From Thiotrichaceae bacterium (GTDB lineage: Bacteria; Pseudomonadota; Gammaproteobacteria; Eutrophobiales; Eutrophobiaceae), in contig DUBV01000014.1 of the NCBI GenBank assembly GCA_012960105.1, forward strand, positions 87,666 through 151,665: 64,000 bases of DNA. The letters are read 5' to 3'. A program made the position numbers and the translations under genes. The first letter of the stretch is position 1; each line of letters starts with the position of its first letter. Positions 47,295 through 56,820 of this stretch are shown piece by piece. Under the pieces are notes generated by a model. The model saw nothing but the letters and a program-made list of their open reading frames with translations, was not told where the DNA came from and did no database searches.

Positions 47295-49246
47295 TTATTT
47301 CTTAGTAAAACCATCAAGGTAATATCATCAGAAAGTTCGCCCGCCTGATATTCAGTTATCTCATTGATAACGTGATCACATATTTCTTTAGTCTGTTTTC
47401 CAGCATAGTTTGACAACAAATCAGTAAATGCATTATCGCCATAAAATTCACCACCTGGCGAACGTGCTTCCGGTATGCCATCTGTATAAAGAACCATATA
47501 ATTTTCAGGTTCGAGAACGACACTGTCATTTTCATAAACCGCGTCATCCAACATACCGACTATAGTACCTGTTGCTTCACCGATACTATTTATTGCTCCT
47601 TCCTTATTAATAATATATGCAGGATGATGACCAGCGTTAGCGTAGTTCAAAGTACCACTATTCGTGTCATAACATCCGAGGAATATCGTCACAAACATTG
47701 GTTGCGTTCGGCTCTCAATTAATAAACGATTTGTTTCTTCAAGGATCTCTGCCGGTGATTTACCGGTGTTCGCCAAGTTACGAATAATGGTTCGAGTGAC
47801 AGCCATAATCATAGCGGCAGGAATACCTTTACCAGAAACATCTGCCATCACTATCATTAATGTCGTTTCATTAACAAAGAAAAAATCATAGAAGTCGCCA
47901 GCCACATGTCGTGCCGCTTCATTTCTCGCATATAAATCAAATTCCTCATGATCAGGAAAAGGCGGAAAGGTTCTAGGTAAGAGTGAGGCTTGAATTTCTC
48001 TGGCGACACTTAATTCATTTTCGACTAACTGCCTTGCTGCCATTTCTTTACTCAAGGCTTCTACATGATGGTTCAGACGGCAGACCATGTCATTAAAACC
48101 GTTTGCCAACTGACCTATCTCATCCGTCGAATTAATGTTGGTTGCTTTACAATCTAACTCTCCTTCTCCTATACGTTTAACAGCAGCAGCAAGTTTGCGT
48201 ATAGGATCAGTTAAATTATTACTCACAAATAAAATTGAACAGATAACTAAAAAGATCAATATACAAAGGGAAACAGCACCAAGAAATAATTGACTACGAA
48301 CATGTTCAGTCATTTTCGATTCAGCTACGCCAGTAGCAAAAGACCAACCTGTAGATTTGATAGGTGCAAAAAATACCCAAACAGGACCTTGTTCAACAAC
48401 ATTAGCAATGATGCCGCCTTTGATAACAGCAACACCGTTCTCACCTGCGAGTATATTGTCAACAACACGACTGTATGCCGAATCCATTATTTCATCAGCA
48501 CGCTGTCGAATATTACCTTTCATGATCATTTCTGAATCAGGATGAGCGATAAATTTTCCGCTAGGACTAACAATGACAAAAGGCTGTTTCTGCAATTGCT
48601 CTATTCCCGCATTTTGTTGTAAGGCATCTAGTGGAATATCGATAGTGACGATTCCTCTAAATTTACCGTCACGATAAAAAGGAACAGAATAAGTATCCAT
48701 AAGGATATTACCGGCGCCTTCATCAAAATAGGGTTCTGTCCAAATTGCTTTATCTAATTCTCTAGGTCGACTAAACCAGTCCCATTCTCCGTTACTATAG
48801 TCATAAGAGTCTATTCCTATATCTAAAGACAGAAGCTTAGTTTCGATTTCTTTACTTTTAGTATTACCACTAAGCTCTCGATAAACATAAGGTGAAAATA
48901 ATTTTAACTCTTTATCGAATTGATATGGCTCAAAAGCAATGGCTGCGCCATAAATTAATGGGCTCTGTACAACATTTTGTCGAAGAATTTCATACAACTC
49001 TTCTTCAGCTATATCGGGATGAATATTCAGAAAATTAGCCGTGCTACGTGCAACCTGAGTCGCCGTTTTAAACTCAGCATCAAGTCTAGCTGCATAATGA
49101 CGTGCCATGTCTGTTGCTTCGCCATGTAATCGTTGCTTTGCATTGGAATACAGACGGTCGAATGTCAACGACATAACTATGCTCGAAATAATAAGCATTG
49201 GCAGGACTATGGAAATAATCAATTTCCAACGAATGGAGAGTTGCAC
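47291..49246 (-). CDS. Cache-HAMP-SpoIIE (PP2C-type) sensor phosphatase
   Basis: A 651-residue membrane protein. A first membrane helix (about 8-28) leads into a periplasmic double-Cache sensor domain (IWTEPYFDEGAGNILMDTYS), a second helix (about 325-345), a HAMP domain (NNLTDPIRKLAAAVKRIGEG) and a SpoIIE phosphatase domain from about 430. The phosphatase metal residues are in MADVSGKGIPAAMIM and VLYTDGIPEA. Such RsbU-like proteins dephosphorylate anti-anti-sigma factors or other Ser/Thr phosphoproteins. It lies 78 bases downstream of the kinase operon on the same strand. Confidence 0.93.
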   Translation of the reverse strand: MQLSIRWKLIISIVLPMLIISSIVMSLTFDRLYSNAKQRLHGEATDMARHYAARLDAEFKTATQVARSTANFLNIHPDIAEEELYEILRQNVVQSPLIYGAAIAFEPYQFDKELKLFSPYVYRELSGNTKSKEIETKLLSLDIGIDSYDYSNGEWDWFSRPRELDKAIWTEPYFDEGAGNILMDTYSVPFYRDGKFRGIVTIDIPLDALQQNAGIEQLQKQPFVIVSPSGKFIAHPDSEMIMKGNIRQRADEIMDSAYSRVVDNILAGENGVAVIKGGIIANVVEQGPVWVFFAPIKSTGWSFATGVAESKMTEHVRSQLFLGAVSLCILIFLVICSILFVSNNLTDPIRKLAAAVKRIGEGELDCKATNINSTDEIGQLANGFNDMVCRLNHHVEALSKEMAARQLVENELSVAREIQASLLPRTFPPFPDHEEFDLYARNEAARHVAGDFYDFFFVNETTLMIVMADVSGKGIPAAMIMAVTRTIIRNLANTGKSPAEILEETNRLLIESRTQPMFVTIFLGCYDTNSGTLNYANAGHHPAYIINKEGAINSIGEATGTIVGMLDDAVYENDSVVLEPENYMVLYTDGIPEARSPGGEFYGDNAFTDLLSNYAGKQTKEICDHVINEITEYQAGELSDDITLMVLLRNN

Positions 49247-49324
49247 AGTTTATCCTTGTAATTTAAAGCTAATATTCTAACAGAATTTATCGAGATTCAG
49301 CGTATAGACTATGTATTAATATAT

Positions 49325-50437
49325 TTATGGAAGATGACTGGACTTAGCTGACTTAATATTTTCTTCTGGGTTACTTGAAATTTTTCTAGCAACAATTTTT
49401 GTTCCGAATAAAGCATTAGTACTTTCAATCTCATCCATAGATATCGACATTTTAACGTCACGTTTATTATTCCAGGTACTCATCGTAAAAGTTCTGTTTT
49501 GAGCATTAATACATTCCCACTTCCCTTCTGACTTGAGAATATTTTTCGAAACAACTTTACCGTCAACATAAAAACGAGTAATCGTCCGTGCCATATCATC
49601 CCAACGCCAAACGCCAATAATTTTAGAACAAATATCATTCGGCTCCGCATCCAATTTATTGGTTCTTGATGACTCATTAACAGGACGATAATAACAACTC
49701 CTTTCACCCCAAGCCTTTGGTCCTAAAAGACATTTACCATCTTCGCTATAAGTTGATAACCATTCATTACTAAATCCAGCCATAGATAAATTTATTTTAA
49801 TAGTTCTAGTTTCAGGACTAATACACTCCCAATGACCACTTCCTTTCATATGAGCCTGATACTCGAGCACACCATTATCGTGAAGAACAATATACTCTCG
49901 ACCAACAGCTTTGCTCCAATTCCATTTACCTAAAACTTCATAACATAATTTATGTTTTAATTTTTTCGCCGTTTCAATTCCGAGTGTTGCAACAATATCT
50001 CCCGGATATAATTTTACTGCTTCATTATATTTTTTAATGGCTAATTCTTTATCTTTAGCAACTAATGCCTGTTCCGCTTCAGCTATATATAAAACGTACT
50101 TCTTTTTTTCTTCCTCTTGCTCCTGTTTTTGTTTGCGTAATTGTTCTTGTTCGGCAAATCGTGATGCTTCTTCCCGACGTTTCTCTTCTTGCTGCTGCTT
50201 CTCTTTCTCGGCTAAACGTTTTTCTTTTTTAGAATTCTTTATACGTTGATTTTCAACTTCTCTTTTTCTTTCATCTTCGGCCTGTAATTCTTGAAGGTGT
50301 TTTTTTTCTTCACTCTCTTGTTGTTCTAATTGTTTTTCAAGAGCTTCTATCTCGGCATTTGTAACAGCTTTAACAGGTGAGAAAAACAGGATCGTCAGCA
50401 GCATGCAAGCAACAAGTTTCACAATGCTGGTTTCCAT
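49325..50437 (-). CDS. secreted coiled-coil protein with two GxW-WEC modules
   Basis: A 370-residue protein of no family I recognise. A signal peptide (cut near residue 24) is followed by TNAEIEALEKQLEQQ, a charged coiled coil (about 40-112), a TPR-like pair of helices (115-162) and two copies of a module of about 85 residues (165-250 and 270-355). Each copy shows C-x3-[IL]G-x-W, then WEC[IL]-x4-R-x-[FI]. The N-terminal motif and module recur in the gene upstream. The start overlaps that gene by 19 bases, so the two are tightly coupled behind the membrane kinase. Confidence 0.8.
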   Translation of the reverse strand: METSIVKLVACMLLTILFFSPVKAVTNAEIEALEKQLEQQESEEKKHLQELQAEDERKREVENQRIKNSKKEKRLAEKEKQQQEEKRREEASRFAEQEQLRKQKQEQEEEKKKYVLYIAEAEQALVAKDKELAIKKYNEAVKLYPGDIVATLGIETAKKLKHKLCYEVLGKWNWSKAVGREYIVLHDNGVLEYQAHMKGSGHWECISPETRTIKINLSMAGFSNEWLSTYSEDGKCLLGPKAWGERSCYYRPVNESSRTNKLDAEPNDICSKIIGVWRWDDMARTITRFYVDGKVVSKNILKSEGKWECINAQNRTFTMSTWNNKRDVKMSISMDEIESTNALFGTKIVARKISSNPEENIKSAKSSHLP

Positions 50438-51267
50438 TTATCATCAATTCTTGGAGCTTCAGTGCCAACTCGATAACCACTGATATTTTTCTGTATCGTC
50501 GTACGAATAGGAGTGAGTCTGTTCGCATCTTCAGATAACTTAAAATAATTTACCCAGCCATAACCAGGCCATCTCACAGTAAACTCGCGATTCTTTGCAC
50601 TTAAACATTCCCATTCTCCCTCAGCAGTAAATATTAACCATGCGCCAATGGCTGTTTTATCTTCATAGATGGTCCATACAGGACCATGACTAATTTGCCA
50701 ACGTCCGGCAATTTCAGTACAGGATTTTATTAATGCATTAGCTATTTTAATTTTTTCAATAGCGATTGCATCATTAGGAAAAGAAACTAACAACAAATTA
50801 TATTCTGCGAGGGCTTCTGAATAATTTTCATTCTCCATATAAATAGCAGCTTTGTTTATATGATTTTCATATTGCGCTTTCTTTTCTAACTCGGCTCTTA
50901 TCTTCTCTTCTCGTTCTTTACGACTCTGTTCTTCCTTAATAAGTCGTAATGCTTCCCGTTCTTTAGTTTGTTCTTCTTCCCGTCTCTGACGTTCTAATTT
51001 TTCTTGTTTACTTTGTTTATCTAGTTCAATACGTCGTTTTTTATCCGTTTCAATTTCTTCTTGCTGATTTGCTTCTGCTTCTGCTTCATCTTTCCTTTTC
51101 TTTTCGTCTTGAACATTCTGCAGACGTTGTGTCTCTTGCCTTTCCTGTTGTTTCAGTTGCTTTTCCAGCGCATCTAACTCGGCATCAGTAACAGCTAGCA
51201 CAGAGATTGAATGCACCAGAATAAAAATCAAACCAGAAAATAGATAAGGTAATTTATTTGATCCCAT
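50419..51267 (-). CDS. secreted coiled-coil protein with one GxW-WEC module
   Basis: A 282-residue paralogue of the next gene. It has a signal peptide (cut near residue 25), TDAELDALEKQLKQQERQE, a charged coiled coil (40-130), TPR-like helices (132-180) and a single module from residue 183 (CTEIAGRW, then GEWECLSAKNREF). It has no recognised family. It begins 8 bases after the kinase stop and overlaps the following gene by 19 bases, implying one transcript for kinase and both secreted proteins. Confidence 0.8.
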   Translation of the reverse strand: MGSNKLPYLFSGLIFILVHSISVLAVTDAELDALEKQLKQQERQETQRLQNVQDEKKRKDEAEAEANQQEEIETDKKRRIELDKQSKQEKLERQRREEEQTKEREALRLIKEEQSRKEREEKIRAELEKKAQYENHINKAAIYMENENYSEALAEYNLLLVSFPNDAIAIEKIKIANALIKSCTEIAGRWQISHGPVWTIYEDKTAIGAWLIFTAEGEWECLSAKNREFTVRWPGYGWVNYFKLSEDANRLTPIRTTIQKNISGYRVGTEAPRIDDKWKPAL

Positions 51268-51275
51268 CTTTTATC

Positions 51276-53267
51276 TCATCGATCCTTTTGCAGTTGTTTT
51301 AATCTAGTCTTAATACGCTTTGCTTGTTTCAAATACGTTCTAGCCAAAGTCATATCCTTATCATCCATCGCTTGTTGCGCATGAGTTGCTGCTTCAGCGG
51401 CCTGTTTTTCCAAAACCGGTATTAACTGTTCTTTCACAACCATTATTTCATTCTCATCAGCACCCAACTTTCGTGCCTCTTTAATTTTATCAATAGCAAC
51501 ACCCCAGTTCCCTTCTTCGACTGCGGCCCTGGCGACATTCAATAGAATATTAGTTTCGCTAAGCTCTGCTGCGTTCAACTCAGGCAAGCTCAATTTATCA
51601 AGCTGTGCTTTTATATTTTTAGCGCGCTGTAGAGACTCTCGCGCAGTTTTAGTATCTTTGTTTTTCATCGCTAATCTTGCATTACTCGTTGCCAAAGAAA
51701 CTTGTGTTTCAAGAGCAATACGCAAACGATTTTTTATTTTATTTATAGTCTGATTATCAGCGTCTAAAACCCGCGCTTGTTCTATAAGTGAAAAGGTTTC
51801 CGTAACTTCAGCTTTATCCGCAGCTAATTGTGCTTTTTTTATAGCTGCATCTAATTGTTCGCCTTGAAATTTTATTTTTTCACGATTATCTTTCTGTGCG
51901 ATTTTAGCTTGCGTCAATTTATCATCGGCTAATTTAATCTCGGCGGCATCAGGTAAGATGGATTTGGCTTCAAGCAATATTTTTTCCGCCTCAGAAAAAT
52001 TACCGGCTTTAATCTCATCAAGTGCAAGTGCGGCTAATTGGTTAGTAATCGCTTGCAGACCAAGTTGTGCTTCCGCATTGTTAGGCTGGAGTTCTAATAC
52101 TCGACGGTAATTCTCTAATGCAATATCGCTAGGCGGTTGTTCGGCTTGCGCTGTATTAAGTAATGATGTTATTTCATCGTTATCCTGCCATTGTTGTTTT
52201 TGATTCAACAAAGTGTCCTTTAAATATACCCCCGTACCAAGTAAAAGTAATAACAACAAAAACACAAACATAACTTTACTCGTTTTTTTACGTGTATTTC
52301 TTCTTTCTCGAACTTGCGTACCCGGTTGCGTTATTTGTTGTTCAATTTTCTCCGCCTCGCGTATCGGGTTGTAAGGGAGTTCAAATTCTTTTTTCCAATC
52401 TGTTACCGTCTGTGGTCGTTCTTCTGCTTTGAATTTCATTGCATGATCAATAGCGGCCAGAAAACGTTCAGAATATTTATCTTTGGCAATTTCTGTGCAG
52501 GTAACGATTGTGTCCGTTGATGTTTGTAATATGGACTTACTACGATCCACGGCATCCATCGGACTAAGACCAGTAACTGCCCGATAAAGCGTTGCACCTA
52601 AACCATAGATATCAGTAAACGGCCCTTGCTCATCACTCTTGGAATAATATTGTTCAAAAGGAGCATAACCTGGAGATACCAAACTGGTTAAAGTTTTGGT
52701 TTCCTCTCCTAAAGCTTGTCGTGCAGAACCAAAGTCCAATAGCAAAGGACTACCATCTTCACGGATAAAGATATTTGCTGGTTTAATATCACGGTGAATA
52801 AAATTGGCGGCATGCACAACATCCAAACCACCTAGTAGTGGCAAGATGATCTTCATTAATTCCGCTTCATCCATGGTCTTACGTCGGGATAATATCTCTT
52901 GCAAACTTTTACCGCGTTCAAACTCCATAACCATGTAAGCCGTGTTGTTTTCATTAAACACACTGCGAACACGGACAATGTTGGGGTGTTTGAATTTGGT
53001 TAAGGTGCGGGCTTCTTTAATAAAACGATCCAAACCCCATTCATAATTATCTTTATGCCCATCGGATAAGGGATGAATTGAATAGTCACCCTCGCGCATC
53101 GCTAATTCAATAGGTAGAAATTCCTTGATAGCGACATCTTCTTCAAGATTTGTATCCGTAGCAAGATAGGTTATGCCAAAACCACCCTGACCGAGGATTT
53201 CCTTAATGGTATACCAGTGCAATTCATAGCCTGACTGAAGTGAGTTACGGTGAACCTTATCTCCCAT
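51276..53267 (-). CDS. membrane Ser/Thr protein kinase with periplasmic repeat domain
   Basis: A 663-residue kinase. The domain has an intact glycine loop GQGGFG (26-31), Lys48, HRDIKPANI (158-166) and a canonical DFG (178-180), unlike the two DFS kinases earlier in the window. A membrane helix (about 333-350, MFVFLLLLLLLGTG) is followed by TPR-like and helical repeats (ENYRRVLELQPNNAEAQLGL) predicted outside the inner membrane. It heads an operon with two secreted proteins; a SpoIIE phosphatase lies just beyond. Probably senses an envelope state. Confidence 0.92.
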   Translation of the reverse strand: MGDKVHRNSLQSGYELHWYTIKEILGQGGFGITYLATDTNLEEDVAIKEFLPIELAMREGDYSIHPLSDGHKDNYEWGLDRFIKEARTLTKFKHPNIVRVRSVFNENNTAYMVMEFERGKSLQEILSRRKTMDEAELMKIILPLLGGLDVVHAANFIHRDIKPANIFIREDGSPLLLDFGSARQALGEETKTLTSLVSPGYAPFEQYYSKSDEQGPFTDIYGLGATLYRAVTGLSPMDAVDRSKSILQTSTDTIVTCTEIAKDKYSERFLAAIDHAMKFKAEERPQTVTDWKKEFELPYNPIREAEKIEQQITQPGTQVRERRNTRKKTSKVMFVFLLLLLLLGTGVYLKDTLLNQKQQWQDNDEITSLLNTAQAEQPPSDIALENYRRVLELQPNNAEAQLGLQAITNQLAALALDEIKAGNFSEAEKILLEAKSILPDAAEIKLADDKLTQAKIAQKDNREKIKFQGEQLDAAIKKAQLAADKAEVTETFSLIEQARVLDADNQTINKIKNRLRIALETQVSLATSNARLAMKNKDTKTARESLQRAKNIKAQLDKLSLPELNAAELSETNILLNVARAAVEEGNWGVAIDKIKEARKLGADENEIMVVKEQLIPVLEKQAAEAATHAQQAMDDKDMTLARTYLKQAKRIKTRLKQLQKDR

Positions 53268-53600
53268 TAATTATCCTTTTGCTTATTTAGTATTCTTAAA
53301 TACTAGTACAGCATAGAGAGAATATGCTGCTACGCCATTATACTTACTAGGAAAAATTAACTGAATTTAACGAATCATTAATAAAATAGACAATAACTAG
53401 AGTATTCAATGACAAAGACCACATAATTTCGAGATAAATATAGTCTTTCTGCAAAAATTGTTATAGTGTTGGGTAATAGATTCTTGTAGCGGTACCGGTA
53501 GTTGTAGGCAATGTATTAAAGCAGACCCCCACGCTAGTTCTTCAGCAAATATCTATGCTAATACATTGTTCTTTTAATTTTTAAATGAGGTATCCAGGAA
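53268..53600. other. intergenic region upstream of the cold-shock gene
   Basis: There is no gene here that I can support. The last 130 bases before the cold-shock start would form the long untranslated leader that such genes often use for cold regulation, but I do not see a conserved cold-box or clear promoter pair. AGGA lies 4-7 bases before the ATG. Confidence 0.4.
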
Positions 53601-53804
53601 ATGGCTACAGGTACAGTAAAGTGGTTCAACGACAGTAAAGGTTTTGGTTTTATTTCTCCATCTGATGGTAGTTCTGATGTATTCGTACATCATAGTGCAA
53701 TCAATGCTGATGGTTTCAAGTCACTAGCAGAAGGTCAAAGTGTAACTTTTGACACCGAGCAAGGCCCTAAAGGCCCAAGTGCTGTAAACGTTACTGCTCA
53801 GTAA
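53601..53804 (+). CDS. CspA-family cold-shock protein
   Basis: A 67-residue single OB-fold nucleic-acid-binding protein. RNP1 is KGFGFI and RNP2 is VFVHH in the typical frame [20 protein letters not shown]. It acts as RNA chaperone and antiterminator; whether it is cold-induced is not evident. Followed by a strong hairpin terminator. Confidence 0.96.
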   Translation: MATGTVKWFNDSKGFGFISPSDGSSDVFVHHSAINADGFKSLAEGQSVTFDTEQGPKGPSAVNVTAQ

Positions 53805-53830
53805 GACTAAACTAGTTTAGTTTGTTTAAA

Positions 53831-53858
53831 AGCCCCGCTAGAGCGGGGCTTTTTTTTT
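53831..53858 (+). terminator. rho-independent terminator of the cold-shock gene
   Basis: Perfect stem AGCCCCGCTAGAGCGGGGCT (53831-53850) followed by an uninterrupted T run to 53858. The T run overlaps the stop codon of the convergent DUF1499 gene. Confidence 0.95.
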
Positions 53859-54282
53859 ATTCCTGAAATAATTCCCGAATTCTCTCAATACGCCGACGAT
53901 TTACACCAAAATCAGAATACCCCGTTCGAGCTGAAGAACGCACATGAATTAGCCCCTGATCTGGCAACATCGTAAATTCAACATCATCGACAAACCTGAA
54001 AATCAGACTCCGCACCTCAGCACGCAAAAATGTGGCTTGTTCGGTAATGATCGTTACTCGTTTCTCTCTTAACAAGGCCTGTTTTAGTCGTAACACCGCC
54101 GTTTCAAGTTCGTCATTAAAATTAAATGGCTCGATGTGGTGACGTGGGTCAGATACGTAACTGGAAACACACTTTGGAGCATCGGGACAACTCGTACCGT
54201 CTTCAGGCAATCCTTGCGTAAAAGCACATGATGACATAAGCATCATTATTCCAACAACAAACAAAATTAGAATTTTCTTCAT
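53857..54282 (-). CDS. DUF1499 lipoprotein
   Basis: A 141-residue protein with a lipoprotein signal (lipobox MLMSSC) and the DUF1499 layout: SCPDAPKCVSSYVSDPRHHI at the start, then FLRAEVRSLIFRFVDDVEF and the conserved SSARTGYSDFGVNRRRIE. Function of the family is unknown. Ends in the cold-shock gene terminator. Confidence 0.9.
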   Translation of the reverse strand: MKKILILFVVGIMMLMSSCAFTQGLPEDGTSCPDAPKCVSSYVSDPRHHIEPFNFNDELETAVLRLKQALLREKRVTIITEQATFLRAEVRSLIFRFVDDVEFTMLPDQGLIHVRSSARTGYSDFGVNRRRIERIRELFQE

Positions 54283-54363
54283 TTCAGTTCCTTTACTCTT
54301 TAAATATTAGAGAAATTAACTAATACGACTAACTACATTCCTGAAAAGGAACTAAGTGAATGT

Positions 54364-54792
54364 TTAAGTCCACAAACTAGTGGACAACTTATAGGGCTTG
54401 GCTGCATTTATTAGTTTTTCGTTTAAACTCAGAAATGACTCAACATTTTTATTAAGAGCTACAGCTAAATGTAATGCTTCTGATGCAGTCAAATCGACAT
54501 AATAACCTTCCAGAATCTCACTAGATAATTTTAAATCCATGACATCTGGCGTAACTATTTCAAACGAATCGTTAATTACCGTCTCGAACATAGCCATCGC
54601 TTCGGAACAATGGCGACTATTCATTTCCTTAGCTCGGTACAAATGTCCCAATAGACTGGCAAATTCAACCATTGACCATTGATTAGCTAATAAACTACCA
54701 CTAGGAACGGAAAGTAGAAATTGCTCAATATCAAAACTTCTTTCATCATGTAAAATGAGTGGAGCGATAAAACTGGTCTCGAGATAAATCAT
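54364..54792 (-). CDS. vapC: PIN-domain (VapC-like) toxin
   Basis: A 142-residue PIN-domain protein paired with an upstream antitoxin (16 bases apart). The first acidic residue is Glu (MIYLETS) rather than the usual Asp, the third position reads ASEALHLAVAL where Asp is typical, and LNEKLINAA replaces the usual TxDxxL. All four acidic sites therefore seem to be Glu or shifted, so nuclease activity is plausible but not assured. Confidence 0.8.
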   Translation of the reverse strand: MIYLETSFIAPLILHDERSFDIEQFLLSVPSGSLLANQWSMVEFASLLGHLYRAKEMNSRHCSEAMAMFETVINDSFEIVTPDVMDLKLSSEILEGYYVDLTASEALHLAVALNKNVESFLSLNEKLINAAKPYKLSTSLWT

Positions 54793-54808
54793 TAAAATTG
54801 CTCCTGCT

Positions 54809-55027
54809 TCATACCTTACGAATCAAGCTTGTGAGATTCACTTTAGTTTGTGGGTACTTACTACGAAAATACGCTAATGACGTTAGTGGCTTATATTTCT
54901 TTCCCACGCCAACTATTCGAGCAATTAACTTACCACGACGCGTAATCATCACTTCATCACCAGATTCCACATGATTAAGCAATTCGCTCAAACGCGCTTT
55001 AGCATCGGCTACACTTACTGTATACAT
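54809..55027 (-). CDS. vapB: Phd/YefM-type antitoxin of the VapC pair
   Basis: A 72-residue antitoxin with a Phd/YefM DNA-binding N-terminus (VSVADAKARLSELLNHVESG, then EVMITRRGKLIARI). It precedes the PIN toxin, the usual order. Its start lies 12 bases from a paired 8-bp repeat (55040-55059), a plausible operator for autoregulation. Confidence 0.85.
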   Translation of the reverse strand: MYTVSVADAKARLSELLNHVESGDEVMITRRGKLIARIVGVGKKYKPLTSLAYFRSKYPQTKVNLTSLIRKV

Positions 55028-55039
55028 TAACGTATCCTT

Positions 55040-55734
55040 ATGGTCATCATTATAGTCATTTCATTATTTTACATTTCTGCTACATTGTCCAGAAATTGAT
55101 AAATATAAATCCTATTTATTAGATAGGATTTATTCTCATTTATATTTAATGTAATTTATCATGTTTTAATGACACTATTTTTATAGTCATCTATATAGTC
55201 ATAAGGAAATAATTTAAACAAGAAACTCAAAAAGCTGAACAGCTTTTTATAATAATTTCATATATATAAATGATCTAATTTTAAAACAATCCAGACATTA
55301 AACAATTTAAATACAAACTTATTCCCAATAAACATAATAGTCATTTACATAGTCATATTAATAATTTAATTATTAATTCAATAGTTTATACTTTCTATGG
55401 AATATATGAGCTTCACATTTTTTTACTTTACTAAATTACTATTTTTACAAATTTCTCTGTAAATCTTCTATTTTTTACTCGGCAAAATGAATAATAATTA
55501 AAAATACTGATCAGAAATTTAGTCAATATTTTTTAAATAAATAAATTTACAATACGAATTAATTAGACAAAATACGAAATGATCTCGCTTCCTCCTGGTT
55601 CAACACTGTACAATTTAAACAAAAATAATATTCAAATTAAATTTCTAAATAATAATATTATTTATTTTAGGCAATTACGCTGATTATTATTTATGTTATA
55701 TAATACTCTTTAGAATAGTCATATATATGGTCAT
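55040..55734. repeat. four paired 8-bp direct repeats (ATRGTCAT-N4-ATRGTCAT) in a gene-free AT-rich region
   Basis: Pairs lie at 55040-55059, 55183-55202, 55337-55356 and 55715-55734. Every pair has exactly 4 bases between copies, so the period is 12 bases. Two of the eight copies read ATGGTCAT, the rest ATAGTCAT. The pair nearest vapB is just upstream of its start. The whole 55028-55830 stretch is strongly AT-rich and holds no coding frame I can support. The repeats look like binding sites of one regulator, possibly the antitoxin. Confidence 0.75.
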
Positions 55735-55830
55735 AAATAATATCGATTTTTTCTAGCAATAGAAATTATTGTGATGCCGTATAATCAAATTCATCGATTA
55801 TGAACGTTTTATCTAAAAACATAGAGATTT

Positions 55831-56820
55831 ATGAGCACGTTTAAATTAGCCCAGCTGGGTTGGAAACCCTGTTTCCAGCAACAAATAAAAGCAGAAGAAA
55901 AAGAGCAATGCTATCCCGCTCGCATCTCAAAAATTCATCGCAGCCACCTTATTGTCTGGAGTCAAAATGGTATTGAAACATTTGAAATAGGTGTATTTAG
56001 TGAACCTAAAAACCTGGCAGTAGGCGACTGGATACTGATACCAAATGAAGGCGAGCGGCCACTACGAGTGTTTGAGAGAGAAACCGTCATCATCCGTATA
56101 GGCGCAGGTAACAGAACGGATGATCAGCTTATAGCAGCAAATGTAGATACCCTATTCATTGTTACTTCCTGTAACCAGGATTTTAATGCCTCACGTATAG
56201 AGCGGTATATTGCACTGGCTCATGAATCCAGGATCAAGCCGGTAATTATCCTGACTAAAGTAGATCTTACCGATGATGTGGATGCATATAAGCAACAAGC
56301 TTTGAAGCTACAAAACGATATTCGTGTGGAATGTGTAAACGCCAAAGATAAAAGTAGCATGGCATCCTTGAAGACACTTTGTAGCGAGGGTCACACCATT
56401 GCGCTGGTAGGCTCATCCGGTGTCGGAAAATCCACGTTAATCAATAGTCTGACCGGTGCTGAGCAATTAACAGCAGAAATCCGCGATGACGACAATAAGG
56501 GCAAACATACAACAACCTCTCGCTCACTACATCTACTAGACGAAGGCGGCATACTCATCGATATGCCCGGAATCAGAGAATTACAGCTCTCTGAGTGTGA
56601 TACAGGTATAGAAGACACTTTTGATGATATCACTCAGTTTTTAGGCCACTGCAAATTCAATAATTGCCAACACAACACCGAACCTGGTTGCGCCATCAAA
56701 GCCGCTCTGGATTCAAACGAACTCAATCTACGACGCTGGCAGAGCTATCAAAAGCTACAAAATGAACAAACTCTGCGTAATACACCCAAATACGCAAGGA
56801 GTAGTAAACCCGCAAAATAG
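55831..56820 (+). CDS. rsgA: ribosome small-subunit-dependent GTPase RsgA
   Basis: Circularly permuted GTPase acting in late 30S maturation. It has 329 residues. G-motifs in permuted order: TKVD (G4), VNAKDK (G5), then GSSGVGKSTLINSL (G1), KGKHTTTSR (G2) and DMPGIREL (G3). The C-terminal zinc ligands appear in HCKFNNCQHNTEPGC. An N-terminal OB domain precedes. The first ATG is the expected start. Confidence 0.95.
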   Translation: MSTFKLAQLGWKPCFQQQIKAEEKEQCYPARISKIHRSHLIVWSQNGIETFEIGVFSEPKNLAVGDWILIPNEGERPLRVFERETVIIRIGAGNRTDDQLIAANVDTLFIVTSCNQDFNASRIERYIALAHESRIKPVIILTKVDLTDDVDAYKQQALKLQNDIRVECVNAKDKSSMASLKTLCSEGHTIALVGSSGVGKSTLINSLTGAEQLTAEIRDDDNKGKHTTTSRSLHLLDEGGILIDMPGIRELQLSECDTGIEDTFDDITQFLGHCKFNNCQHNTEPGCAIKAALDSNELNLRRWQSYQKLQNEQTLRNTPKYARSSKPAK

